Shown piece by piece: positions 16,631-26,226 of a stretch of 64,000 nt of DNA. The DNA comes from UBA1672 sp050633505 (GTDB lineage: Bacteria > Pseudomonadota > Alphaproteobacteria > Micavibrionales > Micavibrionaceae). The notes beneath the pieces were generated by a model, which was given only the letters and a program-made list of their open reading frames with translations, searched no databases and was not told the DNA's origin. Made by a program: the position numbers and the translations under genes. Positions within the stretch are counted from its first letter, which is position 1. Each line of letters starts with the position of its first letter. The stretch lies in the NCBI GenBank assembly GCA_050633505.1, contig JBOEGQ010000010.1, positions 1 to 64,000 on the forward strand, given 5' to 3'.

Positions 16631-16659
16631 AACCCCGCATAGTGTGTATATGCGGGGTT
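16631..16659. terminator. Bidirectional terminator
   Basis: A perfect 11-bp stem (AACCCCGCATA at 16631-16641, TATGCGGGGTT at 16649-16659) with a 7-base loop between two converging genes (stops at 16622 and 16697). On the minus strand it is followed by a T-rich stretch (TCTTTATC), so it should stop the RTX transcript; the plus side has fewer T residues. Confidence 0.8.
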
Positions 16660-16696
16660 CTCGCGGCTTAGTTTGTGTGGTTTTCTTGGGGAAAGG

Positions 16697-19600
16697 TTAA
16701 GCCGCGATCAGGTTGCCGGATGAAAGCAGTGAGTCCTCATCTGTAAGACCGGTAACATTTTGCAACGTAGCAATCTGGACAAAGTTATCTGCACCGCCAT
16801 TGGCATCAACAGATACAATACTGTCTGATCCATTGTCAGTGATCTGAATAAAATCTGAGATCGCATCAGTTATCGCATCATAACCAACCAGAAGATCTGC
16901 AACATCAAGGGCGTCACTCTCTGCCAGATTAAAATCTCTAATCTCATTGCTTCCACCAAACGCTGAAACAGATTCAAAGATAAAGCTATCAGCGCCATCC
17001 CCACCATAAAGGACATCATTGCCACTGCCGCCATAAAGGGTATCATCGCCAGCGCCACCGGAGAGATAGTCATTTGATGCACCACCTGTTAGCACATCAT
17101 CGTAAGATGAACCGACAACAGCCTCTATATCAATTAACGTGTCACCTTCTGCGTGACCGCCACTATTCACACCAGTCAGTAGATTAACCTCTACACCTGC
17201 ATCTGAATTCGTATAACGCGCGATATCCCAGCCGGAACCGCCATTAATCGTATCCGCGCCTGCTCCACCTTCTATATCGTCGTTACCGCCATGCCCACTT
17301 AGATAGTCATTGGATGCGCCGCCAATAAGGGTATCTCCAAATAATGAACCCACAACGGCTTCTATATCAATTAACGTGTCACCTTCTGCATGACCGCCAC
17401 CATTCACGCCAGTCAATAGATTAACCTCTACGCCTGCATCCGAATTCGTATAACGCGCGATATCCCAGCCGGAACCGCCATTAATCGTATCCGCGCCTGC
17501 TCCACCTTCTATATCGTCGTTACCGCCATGCCCACTCAGATAGTCATTGGATGCGCCGCCAATCAATGTATCTCCAAATAATGAACCGACAACGGCCTCT
17601 ATATCAATTAACATGTCACCTTCTGCATGGCCGCCACTATTCACACCGGTCAGTAGATTAACCTCTACACCCGCATCCGAATTCGTATAACGCGCAATAT
17701 CCCAGCCGGAACCACCGTCAATAATATCCGCGCCACCAAGCCCCTCCAAATAATCATTGCCGCCCAAACCTTGAAGATGATTGACAACATCATTACCGAC
17801 CAGATTATCGCGCTGCGTAGCGCCCGAAGCATCAGAACCGATGATATTCTCAATCGAAATTAACGTATCACCAGCCGCATCACCGCCACTGGCTGTACCG
17901 GCGCTCAAATCAATATCGATCGCTGACAAAGAATTACGGTAATCAGCAGTGTCTATACCATCGTCTCCATAAAGTTGATCTGCCCCCGTACCACCACTGA
18001 GTACATCATCGCCCAAGCCACCATAGAGCCAGTCACTACCCTCATCTCCATACAGAAGATCATCGCCACCATAACCACGTATTGTATCGTTACCACCACG
18101 CCCATGGATCTCATCACCAAAGGCAGAACCATAGATCACTTGGTTAGCATCGGAATCGCTTAGATAAAGCCCCTGGGTTAAATCCAGCTCACCACCACCA
18201 TCGAAAATAATTTTCTCGAAACGTGTTCCGATGTCTGTTTCCGTCCCACCTTCTGCAAGTATTTCAACTTTATCGCCTGTAGCAATATGCTCAATATGCA
18301 GGTCTTCACTTGAATCCGTCCAGATAGCAACATCCGCCAACGTTATACCATCTGTGAAATACAGCGTATCGTAACCTTCACCAACTTCTTCGCTAATTAT
18401 GTCGGAACCAAATCCATTACCAAAAACATACACATCATCGCCCAAGCCACCATAGAGCGTATCATTGCCAATATCGCCATGTAGGATGTCATCACCACCA
18501 TAACCGCGAATTGTGTCGTTACCGCCCCGATTGTATATTTCATCGCCAAAAGCAGAGCCATAAATCAAGTGATTATCATCGGAATCATTTAGATAAAGCC
18601 CCTGGGTTAAATCCAGCTCACCACCATCATCAAAAAGAATACGCTCAACCCGTGTTCCAACGTCTGTTTCTGTCCCACCTGCCGCAAGTACTTCAACTTT
18701 ATCGCCTGTAGCAATATGTTCAACATGCATATCATTACCGGAATCTACCCAGATAGCGACATCTGCCAACGTTATACCACCCGTAAAATACAGCGTATCG
18801 TAACCTCTACCGACATCTTCTGTAATTGTGTCAGAACCGGGAGAAAAGATATAGTTGTCGTCGTCAAAGCCTCCATAAAGACTATCGTTCCCTGCACCAC
18901 CATCCAGAGTATCGTTACCCCTATAAGTTCGAAGTGTGTCATTACCACCCAAACCGCTCATTACATCATTATCATTCGTACCATGAATAGTTTCACCACT
19001 CTCAGTACCATTAATAATCTGTGTAGTGGTTTCAATCACCAGTGAAACTGAAGCTATACCGCTTCCACCTTGCCCATCCTGAAGGGTATAACTAAAACTA
19101 TCTGTACCCACATAACCAGTGTTTGGTGTGTAGGCAAAGTCACCATTTACCGTAATCGTGACAGAACCATTTGTTGTCACAAAGGTGCCTGCGACAACAC
19201 TTAGAAGATCACCATCAACATCACCATCTTTTCCCGCACCATTATCGGCAAGAACATTACCAATTACATTGGTATCTTGCTTACCAACAAACGCATCCTC
19301 ATTAGCCACCGGATCATCATTAACTGCATTAACTGTAATATCAACTGTTGCAGATGAGGTCGCACCGTAAATATCCTGAATAGTGTAAGTAAAACGATCA
19401 GTGCCGTTGAAGTCAGTATCGGGCATATAGGTGATTGTATCATCTGCATTTAAAATGATAGATCCACCAACAAGGCCAGAACTGTAAGCAATAACATTTC
19501 TTAAATCACCATTTGGAATCGTGTCATTAGCTAAGACATCAATCACAATATTTGTATCTTCATCAAGCGTAATGACATCATCACTTGCCGCAAACGCAGT

Positions 19601-22600
19601 GCTTCCACCAAGAAGATCATAGCTCGTACCGTCAGAGAAGCTAATTTTTTCAAGCGCATTTTCACCGCCTGCCGCATAAAAATCAGAAACAGTAATTACG
19701 CCGCCGAAATTAAGAGCAATTTGAAGATCATTGCCATTTTGCGAGAGCGATAAATCGCTTGATGTAATGCCATCTCCTAAAGAAAGGACATCATAGCCGG
19801 ATGTATCATTGATGGTATCGTTCCCATCGCCCAGCTCGTAGTAATAAACATCGTCACCACTTCCGCCGTTTAGCGTATCGTCATCCGCTCCACCTGCCAG
19901 AAAGTCATCGCCACTCAGACCATCAATTGTATCCTCTCCGGCTTGAGAAAAAGCAAAGTCTCGGCCATCTGTGCCAATCATGCTATCAGCAACATTCAAC
20001 CCAATAGTCGGAATTTCAAGAATGTCAGTTACAGCAATCGTGATATCATTAAACTTCAAATGTTCAACATCACTTAACGTATCTGTTCCATCACTTCCGA
20101 TATTAGCTTGAACAAAGATTTTTCCGTCATTTCCAGATGAAATCGTATAGTTCTGGAAATTCCCGGCAAATAAAACAGTATCAACCCCATCATCTGCCCA
20201 ATTCGTAGACCCTCCATAGATTTCATCATCCCCCGCGCCGCCTGAGAGGATATCATCTCCATGTCCACCGCGAAGAATATCATTGCCGCTACTTCCATAT
20301 AGAGAATCGTTACCTATTCCACCAACCAGGCCATCATCTCCGCTATTCCCCAAAAGAAGGTCATCACCATCATCACCCGAAGCACCGCCACCTGTTGCGG
20401 CAAGGATGATTCGATCATCACCGTCACCGCCCCATAAGTTATCAAATCTCTCATTCCCTATGATAATATCATTACCTGAATAAGCTTCTATCCGATTATG
20501 CTCTTCTGGATAAGCATAAGTAATTGTTGCCGCATCAATGATATCATCGCCAACCGTTCCTTCATGTTCATATGCATAATAGGAATCTTCGAGCATCTTA
20601 AGCTCTTCATTTTCATCGTAGTATCGACCGTCTTCAAAATAGATATTTGGAATGGTTGAATAAGTCAGATCACCAGTATTGATATCAATAGTCTTGATCA
20701 CGTCAACAATCGTTAATGTCCCATGTCCCTGAACAATAACTTCCAAATCAAAAATATATTTCTTTGAATGACCACCTATGGTTCCTTGTTGCTCTTTAAC
20801 ATTCAAATGGTTAAAATTAACATCCTCAACAGATATTGACCGATCCATCCTTACCGTATCGAAATGACGATGGTCATTGGTATAAACCAGATCATCTCCT
20901 CCTCGGTAAGTAAGTGCTTGTCCATTCACATTCGACGCAAATTTATGTAATGTGACTGTGTCATCACCTAATCCCAATGTGATTGCGCCTTTCATCCATG
21001 TAAAGGTATCTCCGTGATTAGTTCCTATGATCCCGGAAATATCTTCTATTGTGTCTGTGTTTATGCCATCTGTAACTTGTGAATTAGCATCAACATCGAA
21101 CGTCAATGCCTGATTGATCGCTGAGTAATCAAAGATACCAGCGCCTTTAAAGGTGTGGCCAATAGAATATATTTTAGTCACAGCAGTATGATCTACTTCA
21201 AAAGATTCAAAATTAAGAAGGGTCGATCTTCCTGCAAGCGTGGCATACCCCTCATAAACGGAAAGGTGATCAGTTACTATCGCAGTATCCCCGGTATTAT
21301 CCTCATCTCCTGCATCAATGACTATCCCTCGATATAAGATATGATTATTAAGATAAAAAACATCATCATGCGAGCTTCCGATATAATGTTGAATATCCCG
21401 AACTGAATCTGTGCCACCTAAACCATCTGTGATGGTGCCAGGATGCATGTAAATCCCTTGCGAGGACGACGCATAAGTAATCGTATTAAAACCTGCACCA
21501 CCTCTAATTATGTCGTCTCCAGCCCCACCTAAAATCGTATCATCTCCCAAACCAACATTGATATGATCGCCTAAGCTACCACCGATAAACACGTTTTGAG
21601 TATGATCAGAAAATACGAATCTGTCGATTGAATAAAACTCGTCAATAGCACCGCCTGTTGACGAGTTTACGCTATCAAATGATGTGATTTTTTGCGCCGT
21701 ACCATAGCCAAGAATATCGTTATAGATGATCTTAAGACCGTAATCTATGCCTTCATAGCTAAGCGTATCCCAACCATCTGTCGTACCTCGACTGTTCTGA
21801 TCACCGCCATAAATCTTATCTCCGTCAAGACCATTTTCATCACCATGACCATAGATATAATCACTACCATAATTACCGTAAATCAAGTCAACACCGCTGC
21901 CTCCGGCAATTTCATCATGACCAGAACCACCTTGAATAATATCGGTTCCACTACCTGTTACAACGTGAATACCACTCTGATTTAAAGATGCATTTACAGT
22001 GTTTTGACCGTTACCAAGGAACAGCTTGTCATCTGAGCCTGCTGCCGTGTAGACGATTTCTTCATTGTCATCTGTTCCGAACCAGATTAGAGCCTCATCA
22101 GTCTCGGCATGATTTAGCGAATATTTCTTATAGTCAGGATCAGTATTTTCATCCTGCAATTCGTAATAATACGCAGAGTTCACGACACCGCTATATTGAC
22201 CGCCAATCTCACCATCATCGGAATCTATGCCGTAATAAGCATCAATATCTCCAATAAGACCGGAAAACACATGTGCAAAATGGCCAAGGTTATTCAATAG
22301 TGCATCAGTCACTTGCCCAAAATGCGCTTCAATATTAGTTAGGAGCGTTTCGCTTATGTTGTCTGTGAAATCAAGGGTATCAGCATCAATCGTTCCATCG
22401 TTGATTTCCCGTGCAGTCTGATTTGGGTTTTCTGTAAAGGCTGACGTAAAGACATTATTCGCCAGACTCTGAATGGTGGCCGTTTCCTCAATAACCTCTA
22501 CAAGACGATTGAATTCGGCGTTTTCCACACCGCCTTGCCTTGTCCATTCATAGGTAACAAGCTCACTAATCTTGTCAAAGCCATAGCCAAGCGGATTGTT

Positions 22601-24028
22601 AATCATATTAGCAATCTGCGCGACTGAGTAGATTGCAGTCGATACCTCACTGACATTACCAAGAATGGTATCAAGAAGACTGTCTGAAAACTCACCGTCC
22701 AACTGCGTATTAATAAAGCTATCGACCATTAAGGATGTATGGATCGTCTGGAAAAGCTGGATATCTTCCGATGTAATAGAACCATCGGATAACTTAGAGG
22801 CGATTTCATTAACGATCCCAGCAACCGTATAGCCGATAAAATCTGAATTCCCGGTAGAGCCTCCAGCCCAGCCAGAAAATATATCCGAAAGAAGATCATC
22901 AAGAGAAAAGCTTTTATTCGCGATTTCCTTAGTCACACCTTCGGCAAATATTTCTACAACATCAGCCACACTCTTGGCTAGAAAACCTGTGCTTGCAGAA
23001 GCTAAACCAATAAAAGCAACAAACGTATCACCAACGATGTTATTAATTTCAATAACCGAGTCATTATCATTGGTAAATCGGCCAATCATGTCCATGAAAA
23101 GATCTTGTGCGGATAAATCATATGTTTGTGCGCCGACAGATAAGCTCTTTGTATTGCCACCGACAACCGCATCACGGGTAAGATGGGTAATCGCGCCGAA
23201 ATATTCTTCCGTTGAGGCCGTGTTATAATTCAGACCTGTCAAAGCAGTCGGAAATGCCTCCGGTGCCCATGTACCACTACCGACGAATTCCTCAAAGAAT
23301 GTACCGAACCACGCATCAGGTGAAAGCCCTTCGTTAGCCAATGCCTGATAATACGTTTCAGCAATTTGGTTGGCCGTTGGCACCTCGACAGGACTGTCTA
23401 CGATTGATTCCCGCAAAGCGGCATCACGCGATCCAATATCAATAATCAAGGCATCGTAGAAATCATTAAACTCATCTTCAAATTCAGGGGCTTGCGGATC
23501 TGCCCCCTTTTGCACAACATATTCGCGATAGAGATATGACCTGAATATATCACCATCCAAATTTAGCGCGGCCTCTCCGCCATTATCCTCGGTTGAGATC
23601 AGGCTTTGCGCATAGATTCCATATTTGGTTCCTGTTCCTTTGTTAACTTCATCAGATTCAATATATTTAAAATACTCAACCGCCGCGCTCTTTTGGATGT
23701 CACGTATAAACTCATCATTATTTCGAAAATCATTCGGATCAACTTGGCTTGTCACTGTCCCTGTTACACCGGAATGGACTTGCACCTGAATAATCGGGCG
23801 ATCCAGCCCATTCACATTCACGGACTGATCAACGAACAATCTATTAAACTCGGTGTCGTCAGAGTTCGTAACCGTGCCAAAAATATCTCTCCACCAAACA
23901 TATCTTGCCTCATCATCACTGCCAAAATCAGGAATATTGAATTTTATATTGATATTCCCTGCACTGGAAAAATCTGAATGCACCGCAAATGTGGTGCTTT
24001 CCTGATAGATATAAATGACTTCTGACAT
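16697..24028 (-). CDS. Giant RTX / cadherin-like secreted protein (2443 aa)
   Basis: A very large calcium-binding repeat protein. About 640 N-terminal residues carry no repeats and no signal peptide, as expected for type I secretion. After that there are many RTX nonapeptides (GGxGxDxLx forms such as GGSGNDVLYGGDGADSF), interrupted near the middle by two cadherin-like/Ig-type repeats (NDDPVANEDAF, TPNTGYVGTDSFSYTLQDG). Calcium-beta-roll folding would occur outside the cell. The C terminus (DSLLSSGNLIAA) looks like a type I export signal. No ABC exporter, membrane-fusion or outer-membrane channel gene lies in the window, so it must use one encoded elsewhere. The start has a good GGAGACAAGG site and lies 24 bases after the exported 369-aa gene. 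Likely an adhesin or contact factor. Confidence 0.9.
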   Translation of the reverse strand: MSEVIYIYQESTTFAVHSDFSSAGNINIKFNIPDFGSDDEARYVWWRDIFGTVTNSDDTEFNRLFVDQSVNVNGLDRPIIQVQVHSGVTGTVTSQVDPNDFRNNDEFIRDIQKSAAVEYFKYIESDEVNKGTGTKYGIYAQSLISTEDNGGEAALNLDGDIFRSYLYREYVVQKGADPQAPEFEDEFNDFYDALIIDIGSRDAALRESIVDSPVEVPTANQIAETYYQALANEGLSPDAWFGTFFEEFVGSGTWAPEAFPTALTGLNYNTASTEEYFGAITHLTRDAVVGGNTKSLSVGAQTYDLSAQDLFMDMIGRFTNDNDSVIEINNIVGDTFVAFIGLASASTGFLAKSVADVVEIFAEGVTKEIANKSFSLDDLLSDIFSGWAGGSTGNSDFIGYTVAGIVNEIASKLSDGSITSEDIQLFQTIHTSLMVDSFINTQLDGEFSDSLLDTILGNVSEVSTAIYSVAQIANMINNPLGYGFDKISELVTYEWTRQGGVENAEFNRLVEVIEETATIQSLANNVFTSAFTENPNQTAREINDGTIDADTLDFTDNISETLLTNIEAHFGQVTDALLNNLGHFAHVFSGLIGDIDAYYGIDSDDGEIGGQYSGVVNSAYYYELQDENTDPDYKKYSLNHAETDEALIWFGTDDNEEIVYTAAGSDDKLFLGNGQNTVNASLNQSGIHVVTGSGTDIIQGGSGHDEIAGGSGVDLIYGNYGSDYIYGHGDENGLDGDKIYGGDQNSRGTTDGWDTLSYEGIDYGLKIIYNDILGYGTAQKITSFDSVNSSTGGAIDEFYSIDRFVFSDHTQNVFIGGSLGDHINVGLGDDTILGGAGDDIIRGGAGFNTITYASSSQGIYMHPGTITDGLGGTDSVRDIQHYIGSSHDDVFYLNNHILYRGIVIDAGDEDNTGDTAIVTDHLSVYEGYATLAGRSTLLNFESFEVDHTAVTKIYSIGHTFKGAGIFDYSAINQALTFDVDANSQVTDGINTDTIEDISGIIGTNHGDTFTWMKGAITLGLGDDTVTLHKFASNVNGQALTYRGGDDLVYTNDHRHFDTVRMDRSISVEDVNFNHLNVKEQQGTIGGHSKKYIFDLEVIVQGHGTLTIVDVIKTIDINTGDLTYSTIPNIYFEDGRYYDENEELKMLEDSYYAYEHEGTVGDDIIDAATITYAYPEEHNRIEAYSGNDIIIGNERFDNLWGGDGDDRIILAATGGGASGDDGDDLLLGNSGDDGLVGGIGNDSLYGSSGNDILRGGHGDDILSGGAGDDEIYGGSTNWADDGVDTVLFAGNFQNYTISSGNDGKIFVQANIGSDGTDTLSDVEHLKFNDITIAVTDILEIPTIGLNVADSMIGTDGRDFAFSQAGEDTIDGLSGDDFLAGGADDDTLNGGSGDDVYYYELGDGNDTINDTSGYDVLSLGDGITSSDLSLSQNGNDLQIALNFGGVITVSDFYAAGGENALEKISFSDGTSYDLLGGSTAFAASDDVITLDEDTNIVIDVLANDTIPNGDLRNVIAYSSGLVGGSIILNADDTITYMPDTDFNGTDRFTYTIQDIYGATSSATVDITVNAVNDDPVANEDAFVGKQDTNVIGNVLADNGAGKDGDVDGDLLSVVAGTFVTTNGSVTITVNGDFAYTPNTGYVGTDSFSYTLQDGQGGSGIASVSLVIETTTQIINGTESGETIHGTNDNDVMSGLGGNDTLRTYRGNDTLDGGAGNDSLYGGFDDDNYIFSPGSDTITEDVGRGYDTLYFTGGITLADVAIWVDSGNDMHVEHIATGDKVEVLAAGGTETDVGTRVERILFDDGGELDLTQGLYLNDSDDNHLIYGSAFGDEIYNRGGNDTIRGYGGDDILHGDIGNDTLYGGLGDDVYVFGNGFGSDIISEEVGEGYDTLYFTDGITLADVAIWTDSSEDLHIEHIATGDKVEILAEGGTETDIGTRFEKIIFDGGGELDLTQGLYLSDSDANQVIYGSAFGDEIHGRGGNDTIRGYGGDDLLYGDEGSDWLYGGLGDDVLSGGTGADQLYGDDGIDTADYRNSLSAIDIDLSAGTASGGDAAGDTLISIENIIGSDASGATQRDNLVGNDVVNHLQGLGGNDYLEGLGGADIIDGGSGWDIARYTNSDAGVEVNLLTGVNSGGHAEGDMLIDIEAVVGSLFGDTLIGGASNDYLSGHGGNDDIEGGAGADTINGGSGWDIARYTNSDAGVEVNLLTGVNGGGHAEGDTLIDIEAVVGSLFGDTLIGGASNDYLSGHGGNDDIEGGAGADTINGGSGWDIARYTNSDAGVEVNLLTGVNSGGHAEGDTLIDIEAVVGSSYDDVLTGGASNDYLSGGAGDDTLYGGSGNDVLYGGDGADSFIFESVSAFGGSNEIRDFNLAESDALDVADLLVGYDAITDAISDFIQITDNGSDSIVSVDANGGADNFVQIATLQNVTGLTDEDSLLSSGNLIAA
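17061..17771. repeat. Three tandem 237-bp coding repeats in the RTX gene
   Basis: The block repeats with an exact period of 237 bp (79 codons): the same GTATAACGCG word falls at 17211, 17448 and 17685. The copies are nearly identical at the DNA level apart from scattered silent changes, and the third diverges at its far end. Each encodes a GGSGWDIARYTNSDAGVEVN-type unit followed by RTX nonapeptides. The high identity indicates recent duplication or ongoing gene conversion. Confidence 0.9.
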
Positions 24029-24052
24029 ATCCTTGTCTCCTATTAAAATTGG

Positions 24053-25162
24053 CTATTCGATTGGAATGATGAATGATTGGATTTTTGCTCTGACCGCATC
24101 GCGGATCTCGCGATGTTTCAAATAGAGATGGCGGGGAAAACTGTAGTTAAATGCGACCTTATCTAAGATCATGACGTGCGAAGTACATATTCCTTTGATT
24201 TTTCCACCTTCCTTGACGATTGGGTATTGTCTGCATGTAAACCAATAATCAGGAAACAGATAATTCCCTTCATAAAATAAAGCTCTACTTCCATTATAAA
24301 CACTCATCATTTGCAGCTCTTCATTGAACAAATGTTCGTCTTTAGGTTCCCTTTTTCCTGTCCATGCAGAAAGGTAGTTGTATCCCGGCATTCCTCTCTT
24401 TTCTTTAACCTTTGAAGAACTGTTTACAAAGCTCCGCGTTACATAGTTTGATGTACAAAATTCCTTCCCTTCAACGCCGATGCAAGGGCGAGTGACCGGA
24501 AAGTCAAAATCTAACGTTCCACCAATATTTGTTTTTAACTCGGCGAAGTCAGGGTACTGAGACGGTTGTGCAGTCATATCAGGATAGAAGAATTGGAGAT
24601 TCAAACTAATAGCGTGACCATCTTTCTTTCGGCTACCGAACCAGATGTACTTCCGTGGAATGGCGAAGGCCGTTCCCTCCATTACAATATCGTAGTTCTC
24701 TGCACCCGTATCCTTGACCTGGCTTGCCCAAAACTTCCAAAGATCTTCACGCGCTTTGATGTCTTTCTCTCTTTTTTCGCGATACCACTTCTTGTCGTAA
24801 TCCACGATTAGTCGCATCTTTTCAATGCAATCATCTGTCCCCTGAACTTTCTCTCGTAATATCTCAATCTCTTTAACCTGCTCATCACTTTCAATTTGAT
24901 GAAACATATCGCGATAGAGAACTTTGCCTGTTTCAACATGGATTATGCTCGGGATAGTATCTTTGCACGACAACCTCCTTACTCGTTCAATCAATTCAGG
25001 AGAAAGATCTGAGTCCATAGTACCTGCTATAAATTTCTCCATGGTTTTCATTGAGCCGCTAGTTCCCTTTGACGAAAGCGCAAGGTCTTTGGCGTATGTG
25101 TCATGCGGGATGAAAGTGAAAACGATTAGCAATATCGGAAGTATTTTAAATAAATTTGGCAT
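24053..25162 (-). CDS. Exported protein upstream of the RTX gene (369 aa)
   Basis: A signal peptide (LFKILPILLIVFTFIPHDTYA, cleavage near residue 25) leads into a soluble protein with paired cysteines. It has a helical N-terminal third (VKEIEILREKVQGTDDCIEK) and a beta-rich remainder containing TAFAIPRKYIWFGS and, near the end, YWFTCRQYPIVKEGG then GICTSHVMI. This layout recalls the 228-aa exported protein near the left edge of the window. The gene is 24 bases before the RTX gene on the same strand and is almost certainly cotranscribed, which could mean a chaperone, a co-secreted partner or an immunity protein for the RTX product. No family recognised. Confidence 0.75.
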   Translation of the reverse strand: MPNLFKILPILLIVFTFIPHDTYAKDLALSSKGTSGSMKTMEKFIAGTMDSDLSPELIERVRRLSCKDTIPSIIHVETGKVLYRDMFHQIESDEQVKEIEILREKVQGTDDCIEKMRLIVDYDKKWYREKREKDIKAREDLWKFWASQVKDTGAENYDIVMEGTAFAIPRKYIWFGSRKKDGHAISLNLQFFYPDMTAQPSQYPDFAELKTNIGGTLDFDFPVTRPCIGVEGKEFCTSNYVTRSFVNSSSKVKEKRGMPGYNYLSAWTGKREPKDEHLFNEELQMMSVYNGSRALFYEGNYLFPDYWFTCRQYPIVKEGGKIKGICTSHVMILDKVAFNYSFPRHLYLKHREIRDAVRAKIQSFIIPIE

Positions 25163-25493
25163 TCATATCCCTTTATAGAATCAGTCATATCATTCCATAG
25201 CATGATTCAACCGAAGCCTTCAAAGGAATAAAGGTCATCAATCAGAGATATTTTTTTGCCCTTTGGGGTTCATCTTTTATGTAAAAGATGGAATAATGTA
25301 TCCACAGCTTTTGAATACAGTGATATGCACTACAGACAAGAGGAGTAACGCCCCTATTCTTTCAGTCACAACATAGCGGTAAATGGCGGTTTTACTGGCT
25401 TATCCAACTAATACATAGAAGTTGGCACTGCCCGTAATCGTCTAAACAATCGCCCCCCATTGGAACAATTTTCAACGATGGGAAGGATGTGTT
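25163..25493. promoter_or_regulatory. Divergent intergenic region with interrupted palindrome
   Basis: 331 bp between divergently transcribed genes, so it should hold promoters for the exported-protein/RTX operon and for the short recombinase. It contains CATCTTTTA (25271-25279) and TAAAAGATG (25282-25290), a 9-bp dyad with a two-base centre that could be an operator, and a DnaA-box-like TGTATCCACA at 25297-25306. No small gene is convincing here. Confidence 0.4.
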
Positions 25494-26132
25494 TTGTCTG
25501 GGAAAAAGTGCTTGGCAGAGATGCGCCGAAAAATGCAAAAAAAGAACCATCCGCAGCAAGGATCGAGCATCAAAGTCGATCCGATACGTGACAGGAATAC
25601 AATCATGGCGATCAAGGATTTACTGAAAGATAAGCCCAGAGATTTATGCCTGTTTACCCTCGGCATAAACACGGCTTTCCGCGCCAATGAGTTGTTATCG
25701 CTCAAGGTTGGGGATGTTGCACACCTCCAGATCGGCGACTTCATTGAACTCAAGCAAATGAAGAATAAAAAGTACCGATCAGCTACCTTAAACCGGGTGA
25801 GCTATGAGGCGATCCAGCGCTGGCTCTACCTACACCCAGATCCACGCCCTCACATACCGCTTTTCCTCTCACGCCAAGGCGGGGCGATTACGGTGAATTA
25901 CCTTTGGAAGTTGCTTAAAGGGTGGTGCAAGGCGGTTGGGCTAGAGGGCAATTTCGGAACTCATACGTTGCGAAAGACTTGGGGCTATCACCAGCGTACT
26001 TCTAATCCTGAGAATGCCAGTGTGTCTTTGCTTATGCGCGCATACGGCCATACCAGCGAGGCGCAGACCTTGGAATATCTCGGCATCCAGCCCAAGGAAA
26101 TTAACAGCCTTTATCTGGATCTGGAGCTTTGA
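25494..26132 (+). CDS. Short tyrosine recombinase (212 aa)
   Basis: A phage-integrase-family catalytic domain without a full arm-binding N-terminal domain. All active-site residues can be placed: Arg in NTAFRANELLSL, a Lys in the beta-hairpin (MKNKKYRSATL), HTLRKTWG (HxxR), YGHTSEAQT (third His) and the nucleophile in TLEYLGI. The annotated start is TTG 25494; ATG 25521 is a possible alternative. It is not next to an attachment site of the element, and its small size resembles resolution or inversion recombinases of plasmids. It may be a relic of an element that merged into this one or may resolve multimers. Confidence 0.85.
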   Translation: MSGKKCLAEMRRKMQKKNHPQQGSSIKVDPIRDRNTIMAIKDLLKDKPRDLCLFTLGINTAFRANELLSLKVGDVAHLQIGDFIELKQMKNKKYRSATLNRVSYEAIQRWLYLHPDPRPHIPLFLSRQGGAITVNYLWKLLKGWCKAVGLEGNFGTHTLRKTWGYHQRTSNPENASVSLLMRAYGHTSEAQTLEYLGIQPKEINSLYLDLEL

Positions 26133-26226
26133 AGAAGAACACCTCCCTTTTTGGAGGTATATCGGCCGCCCGTAATTCCTACAATCACGGGCATTTTAAA
26201 CTTAAATCTATAGGAGTAACGCAGTT

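Noticed and set aside
17061..17771. Regular tandem repeats that could be mistaken for a CRISPR array
   Set aside because: The units are 237 bp long, adjoining without spacers, in frame and encode RTX modules.
18716..19045. Several plus-strand frames inside the RTX gene with apparent hydrophobic or Ile/Thr-rich content
   Set aside because: They are antisense shadows of Asp/Gly-rich repeats and have no ribosome sites.
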